A DNA stretch of 64,000 nucleotides. It comes from Neorhizobium galegae. Its GTDB lineage: Bacteria; Pseudomonadota; Alphaproteobacteria; Rhizobiales; Rhizobiaceae. The translations under genes and the position numbers were made by a program. Of the stretch, positions 15,633 through 23,555 are shown piece after piece. Each line of letters opens with the position of its first letter. The first letter of the stretch is position 1. The DNA lies in the NCBI RefSeq assembly GCF_017877055.1, contig NZ_JAGIPG010000001.1:248001-312000 (forward strand), written 5' to 3'. The notes beneath the pieces are model-generated. The model searched no databases, had not been told where the DNA came from, and saw only the letters and a program-made list of their open reading frames with translations.

Positions 15633-18083
15633 TCACTCGGCTGCATGCGAATAACCGACCGTCGCCATCGGCCGGAATTCGTGTTTGTCCTTGCCGGAGA
15701 CCCGCTCCGACCAGGGATCGACCTGCGCGAATTTCTGGGAGAAGACGAAGCGCTCGTAATAGGCTTGGCGCTTCTCCGTATCGGTCATGATCTGCCGGCG
15801 GATCTCGTCGAGGCCGATGCGCTTTGCCCATTTGTAGATGCGCTCGAGATAGCGGCCCTGTTCGCGGTACATCTGTGTGAGGGCGACGATGTATTCGAGC
15901 GCCTCGTCCTCGGTTTTCACCAGCCCGAGCACTTCCGTGCCCTTGATGTCGAGGCCCGCAGCGCCGGCGAAGTGGATCTCGAAGCCGGAATCGACGCAGA
16001 TGACGCCGATGTCCTTGCAGGTCGCTTCGGCGCAGTTTCGCGGACATCCGGAGACGGCCATCTTCAGCTTCGCCGGTGTCCAGGAGCCCCACATGAATTT
16101 CTCGATGCGGATGCCGAGACCGGTCGAATCCTGCGTGCCGAAACGGCACCAATCGGAGCCGACGCAGGTCTTCACGGTGCGCAGGCCCTTGGCATAGGCC
16201 TGGCCGGAGATGAAGCCGGCCTTGCCGAGATCGGCCCAGACGGCGGGCAGGTCTTCCTTCTCGATGCCCAGAAGGTCGATGCGCTGGCCGCCGGTGACCT
16301 TCACCATCGGGATCTCGAACTTGTCGACCACGTCAGCGATCGCCCTCAATTCCTGCGAATTGGTGACGCCGCCCCACATGCGCGGAACGACGGAATAGGT
16401 GCCGTCCTTCTGGATGTTGGCGTGGACGCGTTCGTTGATGTAGCGCGACTGGTAGTCGTCGGCATATTCATCCGGCCAGTCGCAAACGAGGTAGTAGTTG
16501 AGCGCCGGGCGGCATTTGGCGCAGCCGCAGGAGGTCTTCCACTCGAGTTCCTGCATGACCGCCGGGATGGTCTTCAAGCCCTTTGCCTTGATCAGGCGGC
16601 GCACGTCGTCGTGGCCGAGCTCGGTGCAGGTGCACATCGGCTGCACGGCCTTCGGGTTGTAGGCGTCGCCGAGCGTCAGAGCCATCAGCTGTTCGACAAG
16701 GCCGGTGCAGGTGCCACAGGAGGCGGAGGCCTTGGTGTGGGCGCGCACGTCGTCGAGCGATGTCAGGCCCTTGGCGGTGATGGTTGAGGTGATCTTGCCC
16801 TTGCAGACGCCGTTGCAGCCGCAGATTTCCGCATCATCCGGCAAGGCTGCAACGGCCGCCATAGGGTCCAGCGGGGACCCTCCCTGGTAAGCCTGGCCGA
16901 AGATCAGCGTGTCGCGCATCTCCGAGATATCGGTCGCCTTCTTCTTCAGATCGTTGAACCAGGCGCCGTCGGAGGTCTCGCCGTAAAGAACCGTGCCGAT
17001 GATGCGGTTGTCCTTCAGAACGAGGCGCTTGTAGATGCCGGCGGTGGCGTCGCGCAGCACGATTTCCTGCCGGTCGTCACCATCGGCGAAGTCGCCGAGC
17101 GAATAGAGGTCGATGCCGGTGACCTTGAGCTTGGTCGGCGTGTCGGAATGCACGAAAGCCGGTTTTGTGTCGCCGGCCAGATGGGACGCGGCGACGCGGG
17201 CCATCTCGTAGAGCGGCGCGACGAGGCCATAGACCATCCCGCCCACTTCGGCGCATTCGCCGATGGAGTATATATCGCCGTCCGAGGTCTGCATGCCGGC
17301 ATCGACGACGATGCCGCGATTGACAGCAAGGCCCGCTTCCTTGGCAAGCCCGGCACTCGGGCGGATGCCGACGGCCATGACCACCAGCGTTGCTGGAATG
17401 ATCGTGCCGTTGTCGAGTTCGACGCCCTCGACCTTGCCATTGCCGATGATCGCCTTGGTATTGGCCTTGCAGATCACCTTGATGCCGCGTTCCTCGACGG
17501 CCTTCTGCAGCAGGTAACCGGCGGCCGGATCGAGCTGGCGCTCCATCAGCGTCGACATCACGTGCAGAACGGTCACGTCCATGCCGCGCTGGGCAAGGCC
17601 GGCGGCGGCTTCAAGGCCGAGCAGGCCGCCGCCGATGACGACTGCCTTTTCGCGCGATTGGGCGGCGAGCAGCATGGCCTGCACGTCGTCAAGGTCGCGA
17701 TAGGTGATGACGCCCGGCAGATCCTTGCCCGGCACCGGGATGATGAAGGGCACGGAGCCGGTGGCGATCACCAGCTTGTCGTAGCTTTCGGTAACGCCGT
17801 GATCGGAGGTGACGGTCTTCGCGGCACGGTCGATCGCGACGATCTTGTGGCCCTTGTAGAGCGTGATGCCGTGGTCGATGTACCAGCCGTCGCCGTGGAT
17901 GACGATCTGCTCGAAGCTCTTTTCGCCGGAAAGAACCGGCGAGAGCATGATGCGGTCGTAGTTGACGCGCGGTTCGGCGTTGAAGATCGTCACTTCGTAG
18001 CGGCCAGGCGCCTGTTCGAAGAGGTGTTCAAGCATGCGCCCCGGCGCCATGCCATTGCCGATGATAACAAGTTTTTCTGTCAT
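15633..18083 (-). CDS. nirB: Nitrite reductase large subunit NirB
   Basis: NirB reduces nitrite to ammonium with NADH. The 816-residue protein has an N-terminal FAD/NADH module (LVIIGNGMAPGR at 4-15, VIGGGLLGLEAAAG near 145), two BFD-like [2Fe-2S] modules near 415-530 (CGCNGVC, CGTC; CTCTELG, CGCAKC), and a sulfite/nitrite reductase half with siroheme/[4Fe-4S] cysteines in TCVGSDWC and SGCPRNC. The ATG at 18083 is set by the FAD motif; the frame opens further upstream. The gene lies 5 bases after nrtC. Confidence 0.95.
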   Translation of the reverse strand: MTEKLVIIGNGMAPGRMLEHLFEQAPGRYEVTIFNAEPRVNYDRIMLSPVLSGEKSFEQIVIHGDGWYIDHGITLYKGHKIVAIDRAAKTVTSDHGVTESYDKLVIATGSVPFIIPVPGKDLPGVITYRDLDDVQAMLLAAQSREKAVVIGGGLLGLEAAAGLAQRGMDVTVLHVMSTLMERQLDPAAGYLLQKAVEERGIKVICKANTKAIIGNGKVEGVELDNGTIIPATLVVMAVGIRPSAGLAKEAGLAVNRGIVVDAGMQTSDGDIYSIGECAEVGGMVYGLVAPLYEMARVAASHLAGDTKPAFVHSDTPTKLKVTGIDLYSLGDFADGDDRQEIVLRDATAGIYKRLVLKDNRIIGTVLYGETSDGAWFNDLKKKATDISEMRDTLIFGQAYQGGSPLDPMAAVAALPDDAEICGCNGVCKGKITSTITAKGLTSLDDVRAHTKASASCGTCTGLVEQLMALTLGDAYNPKAVQPMCTCTELGHDDVRRLIKAKGLKTIPAVMQELEWKTSCGCAKCRPALNYYLVCDWPDEYADDYQSRYINERVHANIQKDGTYSVVPRMWGGVTNSQELRAIADVVDKFEIPMVKVTGGQRIDLLGIEKEDLPAVWADLGKAGFISGQAYAKGLRTVKTCVGSDWCRFGTQDSTGLGIRIEKFMWGSWTPAKLKMAVSGCPRNCAEATCKDIGVICVDSGFEIHFAGAAGLDIKGTEVLGLVKTEDEALEYIVALTQMYREQGRYLERIYKWAKRIGLDEIRRQIMTDTEKRQAYYERFVFSQKFAQVDPWSERVSGKDKHEFRPMATVGYSHAAE

Positions 18084-18088
18084 GGTTC

Positions 18089-18886
18089 TTACTCCGCGGC
18101 TTCGACGAAGCGGTGGCGTTCGTAGAGGAATTTCAGCACCGCCTCGCGGCACTTGAGATAGGTTCGGTCGGAGGCGAGCTCGATGCGGTTGCGCGGCCGA
18201 GGTATGCTCACCTCGAGCACTTCGCCGATCTTGGCGGCCGGGCCGTTGGTCATCATCACGATACGGTCGGACAGCAGCACGGCCTCGTCGACATCGTGGG
18301 TGATCATCACCATCGTGTTGCCGAGGCGCGAATGGATCTCCATGACCGCATCCTGCAGATGGGCGCGGGTCAGCGCGTCAAGCGCGCCGAAGGGCTCGTC
18401 GAGTAGCAGGATCTTCGGTTCCATGGACAGAGCCCGGGCAATGCCGACACGCTGCTTCATGCCGCCGGAGATTTCCGCCGGGCGCTTGTCCTTGGCATGG
18501 GCCATCTGCACGAGGTCCAGGTTTTCCATGACCCAGTCATGCCGCTGCGCCTTGGTCTTGGTGCGGCCAAAGACTTTGGAGACGGCTAGGTTGACGTTTT
18601 CGTAGACCGTCAGCCAGGGCAGCAACGAATGGTTCTGGAAAACGACGGCCCGTTCCGGACCCGGTGCGTTGACCTCACGGTTTTCGAGCAGCACAGCGCC
18701 CGCCGAGACGGGCGTCAGCCCGGCAATGAGGTTGAGCAGCGTGGACTTGCCGCAGCCGGAATGGCCGATGATCGAGACGAACTCCGCCTTGGAGATCGTC
18801 AGGTTGATGTCCTTCAGGACCTCGGCGCGATTGCCGCCACGGTCGAAATGCTTGTCGATATGGTCGAGCTTGAGATAGGCGTTCAT
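18089..18886 (-). CDS. nrtC: Nitrate ABC transporter ATP-binding protein
   Basis: The 265-residue ATPase energises nitrate uptake. Walker A is GHSGCGKST (about 40-48), the signature is EISGGMKQRVGIARA and Walker B is ILLLDEPFG, followed by the H-loop histidine in ITHDVDEA. Length and neighbours (NrtB-type permease, NrtA-type binding protein) place it in the nitrate/taurine importer family. It lacks the extra C-terminal NrtA-like domain of cyanobacterial NrtC and so resembles NrtD/NasD in architecture. The start ATG 18886 has GAGGAG upstream. Confidence 0.9.
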   Translation of the reverse strand: MNAYLKLDHIDKHFDRGGNRAEVLKDINLTISKAEFVSIIGHSGCGKSTLLNLIAGLTPVSAGAVLLENREVNAPGPERAVVFQNHSLLPWLTVYENVNLAVSKVFGRTKTKAQRHDWVMENLDLVQMAHAKDKRPAEISGGMKQRVGIARALSMEPKILLLDEPFGALDALTRAHLQDAVMEIHSRLGNTMVMITHDVDEAVLLSDRIVMMTNGPAAKIGEVLEVSIPRPRNRIELASDRTYLKCREAVLKFLYERHRFVEAAE

Positions 18887-18896
18887 GGTCCGCTCC

Positions 18897-19790
18897 TCAG
18901 TTTGCCGAAGCGCCGCGGGTGATGATCTTGCCGAGCGCGGAAACCAGCTTGTCGAGGGCGAAACCGACAATGCCGATATAGGCGAGCGCGACGATGATGT
19001 CGGGCAGGCGCGATGAGTTCCACGCATCCCAGATGAAGAAGCCGATGCCGACGCCGCCGGTGAGCATCTCGGCTGCGACGATGGCGAGCCAGGAGAGGCC
19101 GACGCCGATCCTCAGGCCCGTGAAGATGTACGGCGCGGCCGACGGCAGCATGATCTTGAAGAAGAATTCGATCTGGTTCAGCCGCAGCACCTGCGCGACG
19201 TTGCGGTAGTCCTGCGGGATGTTGCGCACCCCGACGGCGGTATTGATGATGACCGGCCAGATCGAGGTGATGAAGATCACGAAGATCGCAGAGGGGCTCG
19301 AATCCTGGAAGGCTGCGAGCGACAGCGGCAGCCAGGCGAGCGGCGGCACTGTGCGCAATACCTGGAAGATCGGGTCGAGACCGCGCATCGCCCAGATCGA
19401 TTGTCCGATGATCGCACCGACGATGACCCCGGTCACGGCGGCGAGGCCAAACCCGTAGGCGACGCGCTGCAGCGAGACCAGTACCCGCCAGCCGAGCCCG
19501 ATATCCTGCGAACCGTAGACGAAGAACGGATAGGCGATCAGGTCGTAGGCCTCGGTCCAGACCACATGCGGCGAGGGGAGCGAGGCATCCGGCGCCGAAC
19601 AGAGGACCTGCCAGACAAGCAGGATCAGCGCCAGCACGACGACCGGCGGCACGACGTTGCGCAATGTCGCCATGCCGACCTGCCTGAAATCGATCCTCGA
19701 TACGGGCTTGCCGGAAAAGGGGACGATATTGGCTGCCGGCTTTGCGGTAGCGACTGCGGGTACATTTTCTTTTTTTGCCAGGGCGGACAT
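18897..19790 (-). CDS. nrtB: Nitrate ABC transporter permease
   Basis: The 297-residue inner-membrane permease has an N-terminal extension of about 40 residues before the first helix, then five to six helices and the BPD permease loop around residue 215 (LRLNQIEFFFKIMLPSA). Family relatives are NrtB, SsuC and TauC; the nitrate assignment comes from the flanking nrtA and nirB. It lies 10 bases before nrtC and 62 bases after nrtA. Confidence 0.9.
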   Translation of the reverse strand: MSALAKKENVPAVATAKPAANIVPFSGKPVSRIDFRQVGMATLRNVVPPVVVLALILLVWQVLCSAPDASLPSPHVVWTEAYDLIAYPFFVYGSQDIGLGWRVLVSLQRVAYGFGLAAVTGVIVGAIIGQSIWAMRGLDPIFQVLRTVPPLAWLPLSLAAFQDSSPSAIFVIFITSIWPVIINTAVGVRNIPQDYRNVAQVLRLNQIEFFFKIMLPSAAPYIFTGLRIGVGLSWLAIVAAEMLTGGVGIGFFIWDAWNSSRLPDIIVALAYIGIVGFALDKLVSALGKIITRGASAN

Positions 19791-19852
19791 CGGCGCGCTC
19801 CTTAGAAAGGGAAAAGGCCGGCGCGTGCGTCCACGCGCCGGAGGTGGGGAAA

Positions 19853-21151
19853 TCAGGACGCCGCCTTGATCGAAAGGCTGTCGAGATAGGCCGAGGGGTT
19901 TTCCGGATCGAAGACCTTGCCGTCGAAGAAGGTCTCCTTGCCGCGCGAAGAGGAGGCCGGGATGTCGGCTGCCGCGACCCCGAGATCCTTGGCGGCGGCA
20001 CGCCAGATGTCCTCGCGGTTCACCTGGTTGACCAGCGCCTTGATGTCGGTATTGGCCGGCAGGTTGCCCCAGCGGATGTTCTCGGCCATGAACCAGCTAT
20101 CGTGGCTCTTGAACGGGTAGGACGCGCCGTCCTTCCAGAACTTCATGTAGAGGTCGGTGCCGTTGGCGACACGGCCGTTGCCGTAGTTGATGTCGCCCTT
20201 CAGGCGGCCGAGGACGTCCTTCGGGGGCACGTTGAACCACTGGCGGCGACCGAGGATGTCAGCCATCTCTTCCTTGTTGGCCATGCTGTCTGCCCATTGC
20301 TGGGCTTCCATGACGGCCATCAGCAGCGCCTTGGCGGCGTTCGGGTTCTTCTCGATCCAGTCGGCGCGCAGGCCGAGCGCCTTTTCCGGATGGCCCTTCC
20401 AGAGTTCGCCGGTGGTGGCGGCCGTGAAGCCGATGCCCTGGTTGACGAGCTGCTCGTTCCAGGGTTCGCCGACACAGAAGACGTCCATGTTGCCGACCTT
20501 CATGTTCGCCACCATCTGCGGCGGCGGCACGACGATGGTCGAGACGTCCTTGTTGGGGTCGATGCCGCCGGCGGCGAGCCAGTAGCGGATCCAGAGGTCG
20601 TGCGTGCCGCCCGGGAAGGTCATCGCGACCTTCACTTCCTTGCCCTCGGCCTTCTTCTTCTCGAAGGCGGCCTTCAGCTTGGAGGCGTCGAGCTGCACGC
20701 CGGTTTCGGCATATTCCTTGGAGACAGAGATCGCCTGGCTGTCGAGATTGAGGCGGGCGAGGATCGCCATCGGCACAGGCTTGTTGTTCTGGGTCACCTT
20801 GCCGGTGTGCATCAGGTAGGGCAGCGGGGAAAGGATATGGGCGCCGTCGATGCCGTTCGCGCCACCGCCGAGCACGAGGTTGTCGCGGGTAGCACCCCAG
20901 GACGCCTGCTTGGCGACATCGACATCGGGGAGGCCGTGCTTGTCGAAGAAACCCTTTTCCTTGGCGATGACCAGCGGGGCGGCATCGGTGAGTGCGATGT
21001 AGCCGAGCTTGACGCCCTTGACTTCCGGGCCGGCCGCGGCCGCGAAGGCGCCGGACGGGAATGCGGTCTTGACGGCGCCGACGAGGGCGGCGGTGGCGGT
21101 GGTCTTGATCAGGCTGCGGCGGGTGATGCCGCTTGTCAAAATCTTGGTCAT
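19853..21151 (-). CDS. nrtA: Nitrate-binding protein of the ABC importer (Tat substrate)
   Basis: The 432-residue protein has a twin-arginine leader (TRRSLIKTTATAA, residues 10-22), so it is probably exported folded. The mature part is a CmpA/NrtA binding protein: LGYIALTDAAPLVIAKEKG near 50, FPGGTHDLWIRYWLAAGG near 180 and VVPPPQMV near 205. It captures nitrate in the periplasm for NrtBC. ATG 21151 follows AGAGGG by seven bases. It is the first gene behind the sigma-54 promoter and leader and is paralogous to nasS just upstream. Confidence 0.93.
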   Translation of the reverse strand: MTKILTSGITRRSLIKTTATAALVGAVKTAFPSGAFAAAAGPEVKGVKLGYIALTDAAPLVIAKEKGFFDKHGLPDVDVAKQASWGATRDNLVLGGGANGIDGAHILSPLPYLMHTGKVTQNNKPVPMAILARLNLDSQAISVSKEYAETGVQLDASKLKAAFEKKKAEGKEVKVAMTFPGGTHDLWIRYWLAAGGIDPNKDVSTIVVPPPQMVANMKVGNMDVFCVGEPWNEQLVNQGIGFTAATTGELWKGHPEKALGLRADWIEKNPNAAKALLMAVMEAQQWADSMANKEEMADILGRRQWFNVPPKDVLGRLKGDINYGNGRVANGTDLYMKFWKDGASYPFKSHDSWFMAENIRWGNLPANTDIKALVNQVNREDIWRAAAKDLGVAAADIPASSSRGKETFFDGKVFDPENPSAYLDSLSIKAAS

Positions 21152-21323
21152 GCGCAGGTTCCCTCTGCTGGTTCTTAGGAATTCAGGCACAAAAAAACGC
21201 CGCTTGGAGATTGCGCCCGCGGAAACTGGGAGGAGTTTCCGGGCAGCAAAAACCTTGCGACGTCGATGTCTTTGGAAGCGCTTATGACGCGCTCATCTGC
21301 TCCAATCGCCATTGACTGGGGCG
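21152..21323 (-). promoter_or_regulatory. Structured nrtA leader, probable NasT (ANTAR) antitermination target
   Basis: About 170 bases of leader separate the predicted start point from nrtA. A long hairpin (21215-21244) has arms GCCC-GGAAACT and AGTTTCC-GC-GGGC around a six-base loop. Seventeen bases later comes a run of seven T (21197-21191), preceded by GCGG that could pair with CCGC inside the hairpin's 3' arm, giving a mutually exclusive terminator-like fold. Smaller hairpins lie at 21276-21294 and 21259-21270; the latter has the hexaloop AUCGAC with A1 and G4 as in ANTAR targets, but only a 3-bp stem. NasT proteins act on such leaders; the exact fold is inference. Confidence 0.55.
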
Positions 21324-21333
21324 ATTGTTACCA

Positions 21334-21350
21334 AGCAAGCAGCGTGCCAA
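21334..21350 (-). promoter_or_regulatory. Sigma-54 (RpoN) promoter of the nitrate operon
   Basis: On the minus strand TTGGCACGCTGCTTGCT matches the -24/-12 consensus TGGCACG-N4-TTGCW at every fixed base, with GG at 21348-21347 and GC at 21336-21335. Transcription should begin near 21323. It places nrtA-cysG under RpoN and an enhancer-binding protein, most likely NtrC. Confidence 0.92.
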
Positions 21351-21422
21351 GTTTGATGTGATCGGTTAATACGTTGAAAATAAACGTATTTTTTGATGTG
21401 AAACTTTTGGCTTAAATTGTCG

Positions 21423-21439
21423 GCAGCCTGTGTGGCTGC
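21423..21439. promoter_or_regulatory. Possible NtrC enhancer site
   Basis: GCAGCC-N5-GGCTGC is a 6-bp inverted repeat centred about 108 bases upstream of the predicted start point, the usual distance for an NtrC enhancer. It resembles but does not equal the TGCACC-N5-GGTGCA consensus, so identification is tentative. Confidence 0.4.
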
Positions 21440-21500
21440 AATATTTTTGTGCGGTTGCTAAATTGAATGCGCGCAATTGCTGTGCAGCGCATCTCCGGTT

Positions 21501-22772
21501 TCAGATTTCATGGCGGTCGGCAGGGGCTGCGAGAGAGTTGCTGACGGCGAAATTTTCGACATAGTTCGCCATCTTGGAAGGATCGAAAACATGGCCGTCC
21601 ATGAAGCGGTCGCCGTCCCGGTCGCCTTCGACGCCGACGTCCGGTTCCGTCGGTCCGATGCCGAGTGCTGTCCGATAAAGATCGGGGCGATAGGCCGCGG
21701 CGGCGGCACGCAAACCATTCGCGCTGGACTCCACCTGGCCCCAGCGGATCATCTGGCTGTAAATCCACAGCGCGTGGCTCGGCCGCGGATAGTTCGCAAA
21801 ACCGCGATGGAAGGTGAAATAATCGGCGATTATGCGGCGGTTGCCCTTGGCGTCGAGGCTGAATTCGCCCGACAGAACGTGGCGGATGATGCTCACCGGG
21901 GCGGCGATGAAACGCGGGCCGGCCAGGACCTCCGCCAGCGCATCGTGGTTCTCCGCCTGGTCGCACCAGCGGGCGGCCGCATCGAGCGAAACGATGAGGC
22001 GGGAGACTATCTCGGGATGGCTTTCGGCCCATTCCGGCCGCATGGCGATCACCTTTTCCGGTGCCGACGGCCAGATATCCTGCTTGGCGGCGACGATGCG
22101 GCCGACGCCGCGTTCGGAGGCGACCATGTTCCATGGCGCGCCGACGCAAAAGCCGTCGATGGCGCCGGCTGCCAGCGCATCCGATGTCAGCGGCGGCGGC
22201 ACGACGACCAGTTTGACGTCGCGGTCCGGATCGATGCCGCCGGCGGCGAGCCAGTAGCGGAATTCGTAATTGTGCGAAGAGAACGGATAGGTCATGCCGA
22301 GCGTCGGCAGGGTCTCGGCATTGGCCTTCATGCTGCGGATCACGGCTGCCAGCGCCTGGGCATTTTCCAGCGCGCCCGCTGTTTCGGAAAGCCCCGCCGT
22401 CTCGCGCATCCGCTCGAACAGGCGGGTCGAGAGCGTGATGGCGTTGCCGCCGCGGCCGAGCGAAAACGGCGTGATGGTCGGCGAGGGGTTGGAGCCGAGG
22501 CCGAGCATCGAGGCGACCGGCATCGGCGACAGCATATGGGCGATGTCGAACTGACGGAAGGCGAGGCGGTCGCGGACGTTTGCCCAGGACACGTCCTTGA
22601 CCAGGTCGAGGGTCAGCCCCTCTTTGGCGGCAAAGCCGAATTCGGCGGCGGCGATCAGCACGGAGGCATCGACCAGCGGAATGAAGCCGGCGCGCAGGAC
22701 CTTCGGCCCGTCGCCATTGGCGCGCACGGGGGCGGCGAGATTGGTTCCGGATCGGTCTGTCTTGGTCATCAT
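21501..22772 (-). CDS. nasS: Nitrate/nitrite sensor NasS
   Basis: The 423-residue protein is a CmpA/NrtA-fold ligand-binding protein without any signal peptide, so it stays in the cytoplasm. Key matches to nrtA are TYPFSSHNYEFRYWLAAGG near 170 and VVPPPLTSDALAAGAIDG near 200. In NasST systems NasS binds NasT and releases it when nitrate or nitrite is present. Start choice: GGAG stands 5 bases before ATG 22772; ATG 22769 and GTG 22778 are nearby alternatives. It follows nasT by 43 bases and precedes the nitrate leader. Confidence 0.88.
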   Translation of the reverse strand: MMTKTDRSGTNLAAPVRANGDGPKVLRAGFIPLVDASVLIAAAEFGFAAKEGLTLDLVKDVSWANVRDRLAFRQFDIAHMLSPMPVASMLGLGSNPSPTITPFSLGRGGNAITLSTRLFERMRETAGLSETAGALENAQALAAVIRSMKANAETLPTLGMTYPFSSHNYEFRYWLAAGGIDPDRDVKLVVVPPPLTSDALAAGAIDGFCVGAPWNMVASERGVGRIVAAKQDIWPSAPEKVIAMRPEWAESHPEIVSRLIVSLDAAARWCDQAENHDALAEVLAGPRFIAAPVSIIRHVLSGEFSLDAKGNRRIIADYFTFHRGFANYPRPSHALWIYSQMIRWGQVESSANGLRAAAAAYRPDLYRTALGIGPTEPDVGVEGDRDGDRFMDGHVFDPSKMANYVENFAVSNSLAAPADRHEI

Positions 22773-22815
22773 GTTCACTCCGGCTTTCTCCCGGACATTT
22801 CGGTACCCGGAACCA

Positions 22816-23403
22816 TCACATCAACAGGCCCGCGGCCGTCACCACGCTCTGGGCGATATCCGAGATCTTCTTCTTTTCGTTCATTGCCGTCTGGCGCAGC
22901 AGCGCAAACGCATCTTCTTCCGACAGCCCGCGCATCTTCATCAGAATGCCTTTGGCCCGCTCGATCACCTTGCGCTCTTCGAGCGCCGATTTCGCCTCGG
23001 CGAGTTCCCGCTGAAGCCGGCTGAAGGCGTTGAAGCGGCTCACCGCCATGTCGAGGATCGCCTTGACGCGTTCCTTCTTCAAGCCATCGACCACATAGGC
23101 CGAGACACCCGCATCCATCGCCGCCTCGATCAGGGCCGTATCGGAGCGGTCGACGAACATGGCGATCGGCCGGCTGACGGTGCGGGTCAATTGGAACAGA
23201 TGCTCCATCATGTCGCGGTTGGGGTTTTCGATATCGATGACAATAACGTCCGGCTTCAACGTTTCGATGATGCGCGCGACGCCCTGGACCTCGTGGATGA
23301 CGGTGACATTGGCATGCCCAGCCTCCCGCAGCCCTTCCTCGATGATGGAAGCGCGGATGGCATTTTCATCGATAACCAGAATGGTGAGATCGGGTGGCGG
23401 CAT
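22816..23403 (-). CDS. nasT: ANTAR-domain antiterminator NasT
   Basis: The 195-residue protein has a receiver-like N-terminal domain (ILVIDENAIR, DVIVIDIENPNRD with the candidate phospho-acceptor Asp) and a C-terminal ANTAR RNA-binding domain (about 130-190: SALEERKVIERAKGILMK and LSEEDAFALLRQ). NasT binds paired hairpins in leader RNA and prevents termination; here the obvious target is the nrtA leader. No clear Shine-Dalgarno precedes ATG 23403. The 152-base gap to ftsK holds the divergent promoters of both genes; no further motif was seen there. Confidence 0.92.
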   Translation of the reverse strand: MPPPDLTILVIDENAIRASIIEEGLREAGHANVTVIHEVQGVARIIETLKPDVIVIDIENPNRDMMEHLFQLTRTVSRPIAMFVDRSDTALIEAAMDAGVSAYVVDGLKKERVKAILDMAVSRFNAFSRLQRELAEAKSALEERKVIERAKGILMKMRGLSEEDAFALLRQTAMNEKKKISDIAQSVVTAAGLLM

Positions 23404-23555
23404 TCTTATAGTGATGACGCAGCGCAGCAATCTTGGCAAGGGTGACCGCCACTTCGATCAATTCATGACATCATTCGCCGCTTGGAAAGAACCGGTTAAC
23501 CTTTATTTTCTACTTCCTGTGAGAATGTGCCCTTCCCGTATCTCGTCTGGTTGTC

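Noticed and set aside
23432-23452. Second sigma-54 promoter upstream of nasT
   Set aside because: TGGC and TTGC-like elements are present but the GG-to-GC spacing is 11 instead of 10 bases.
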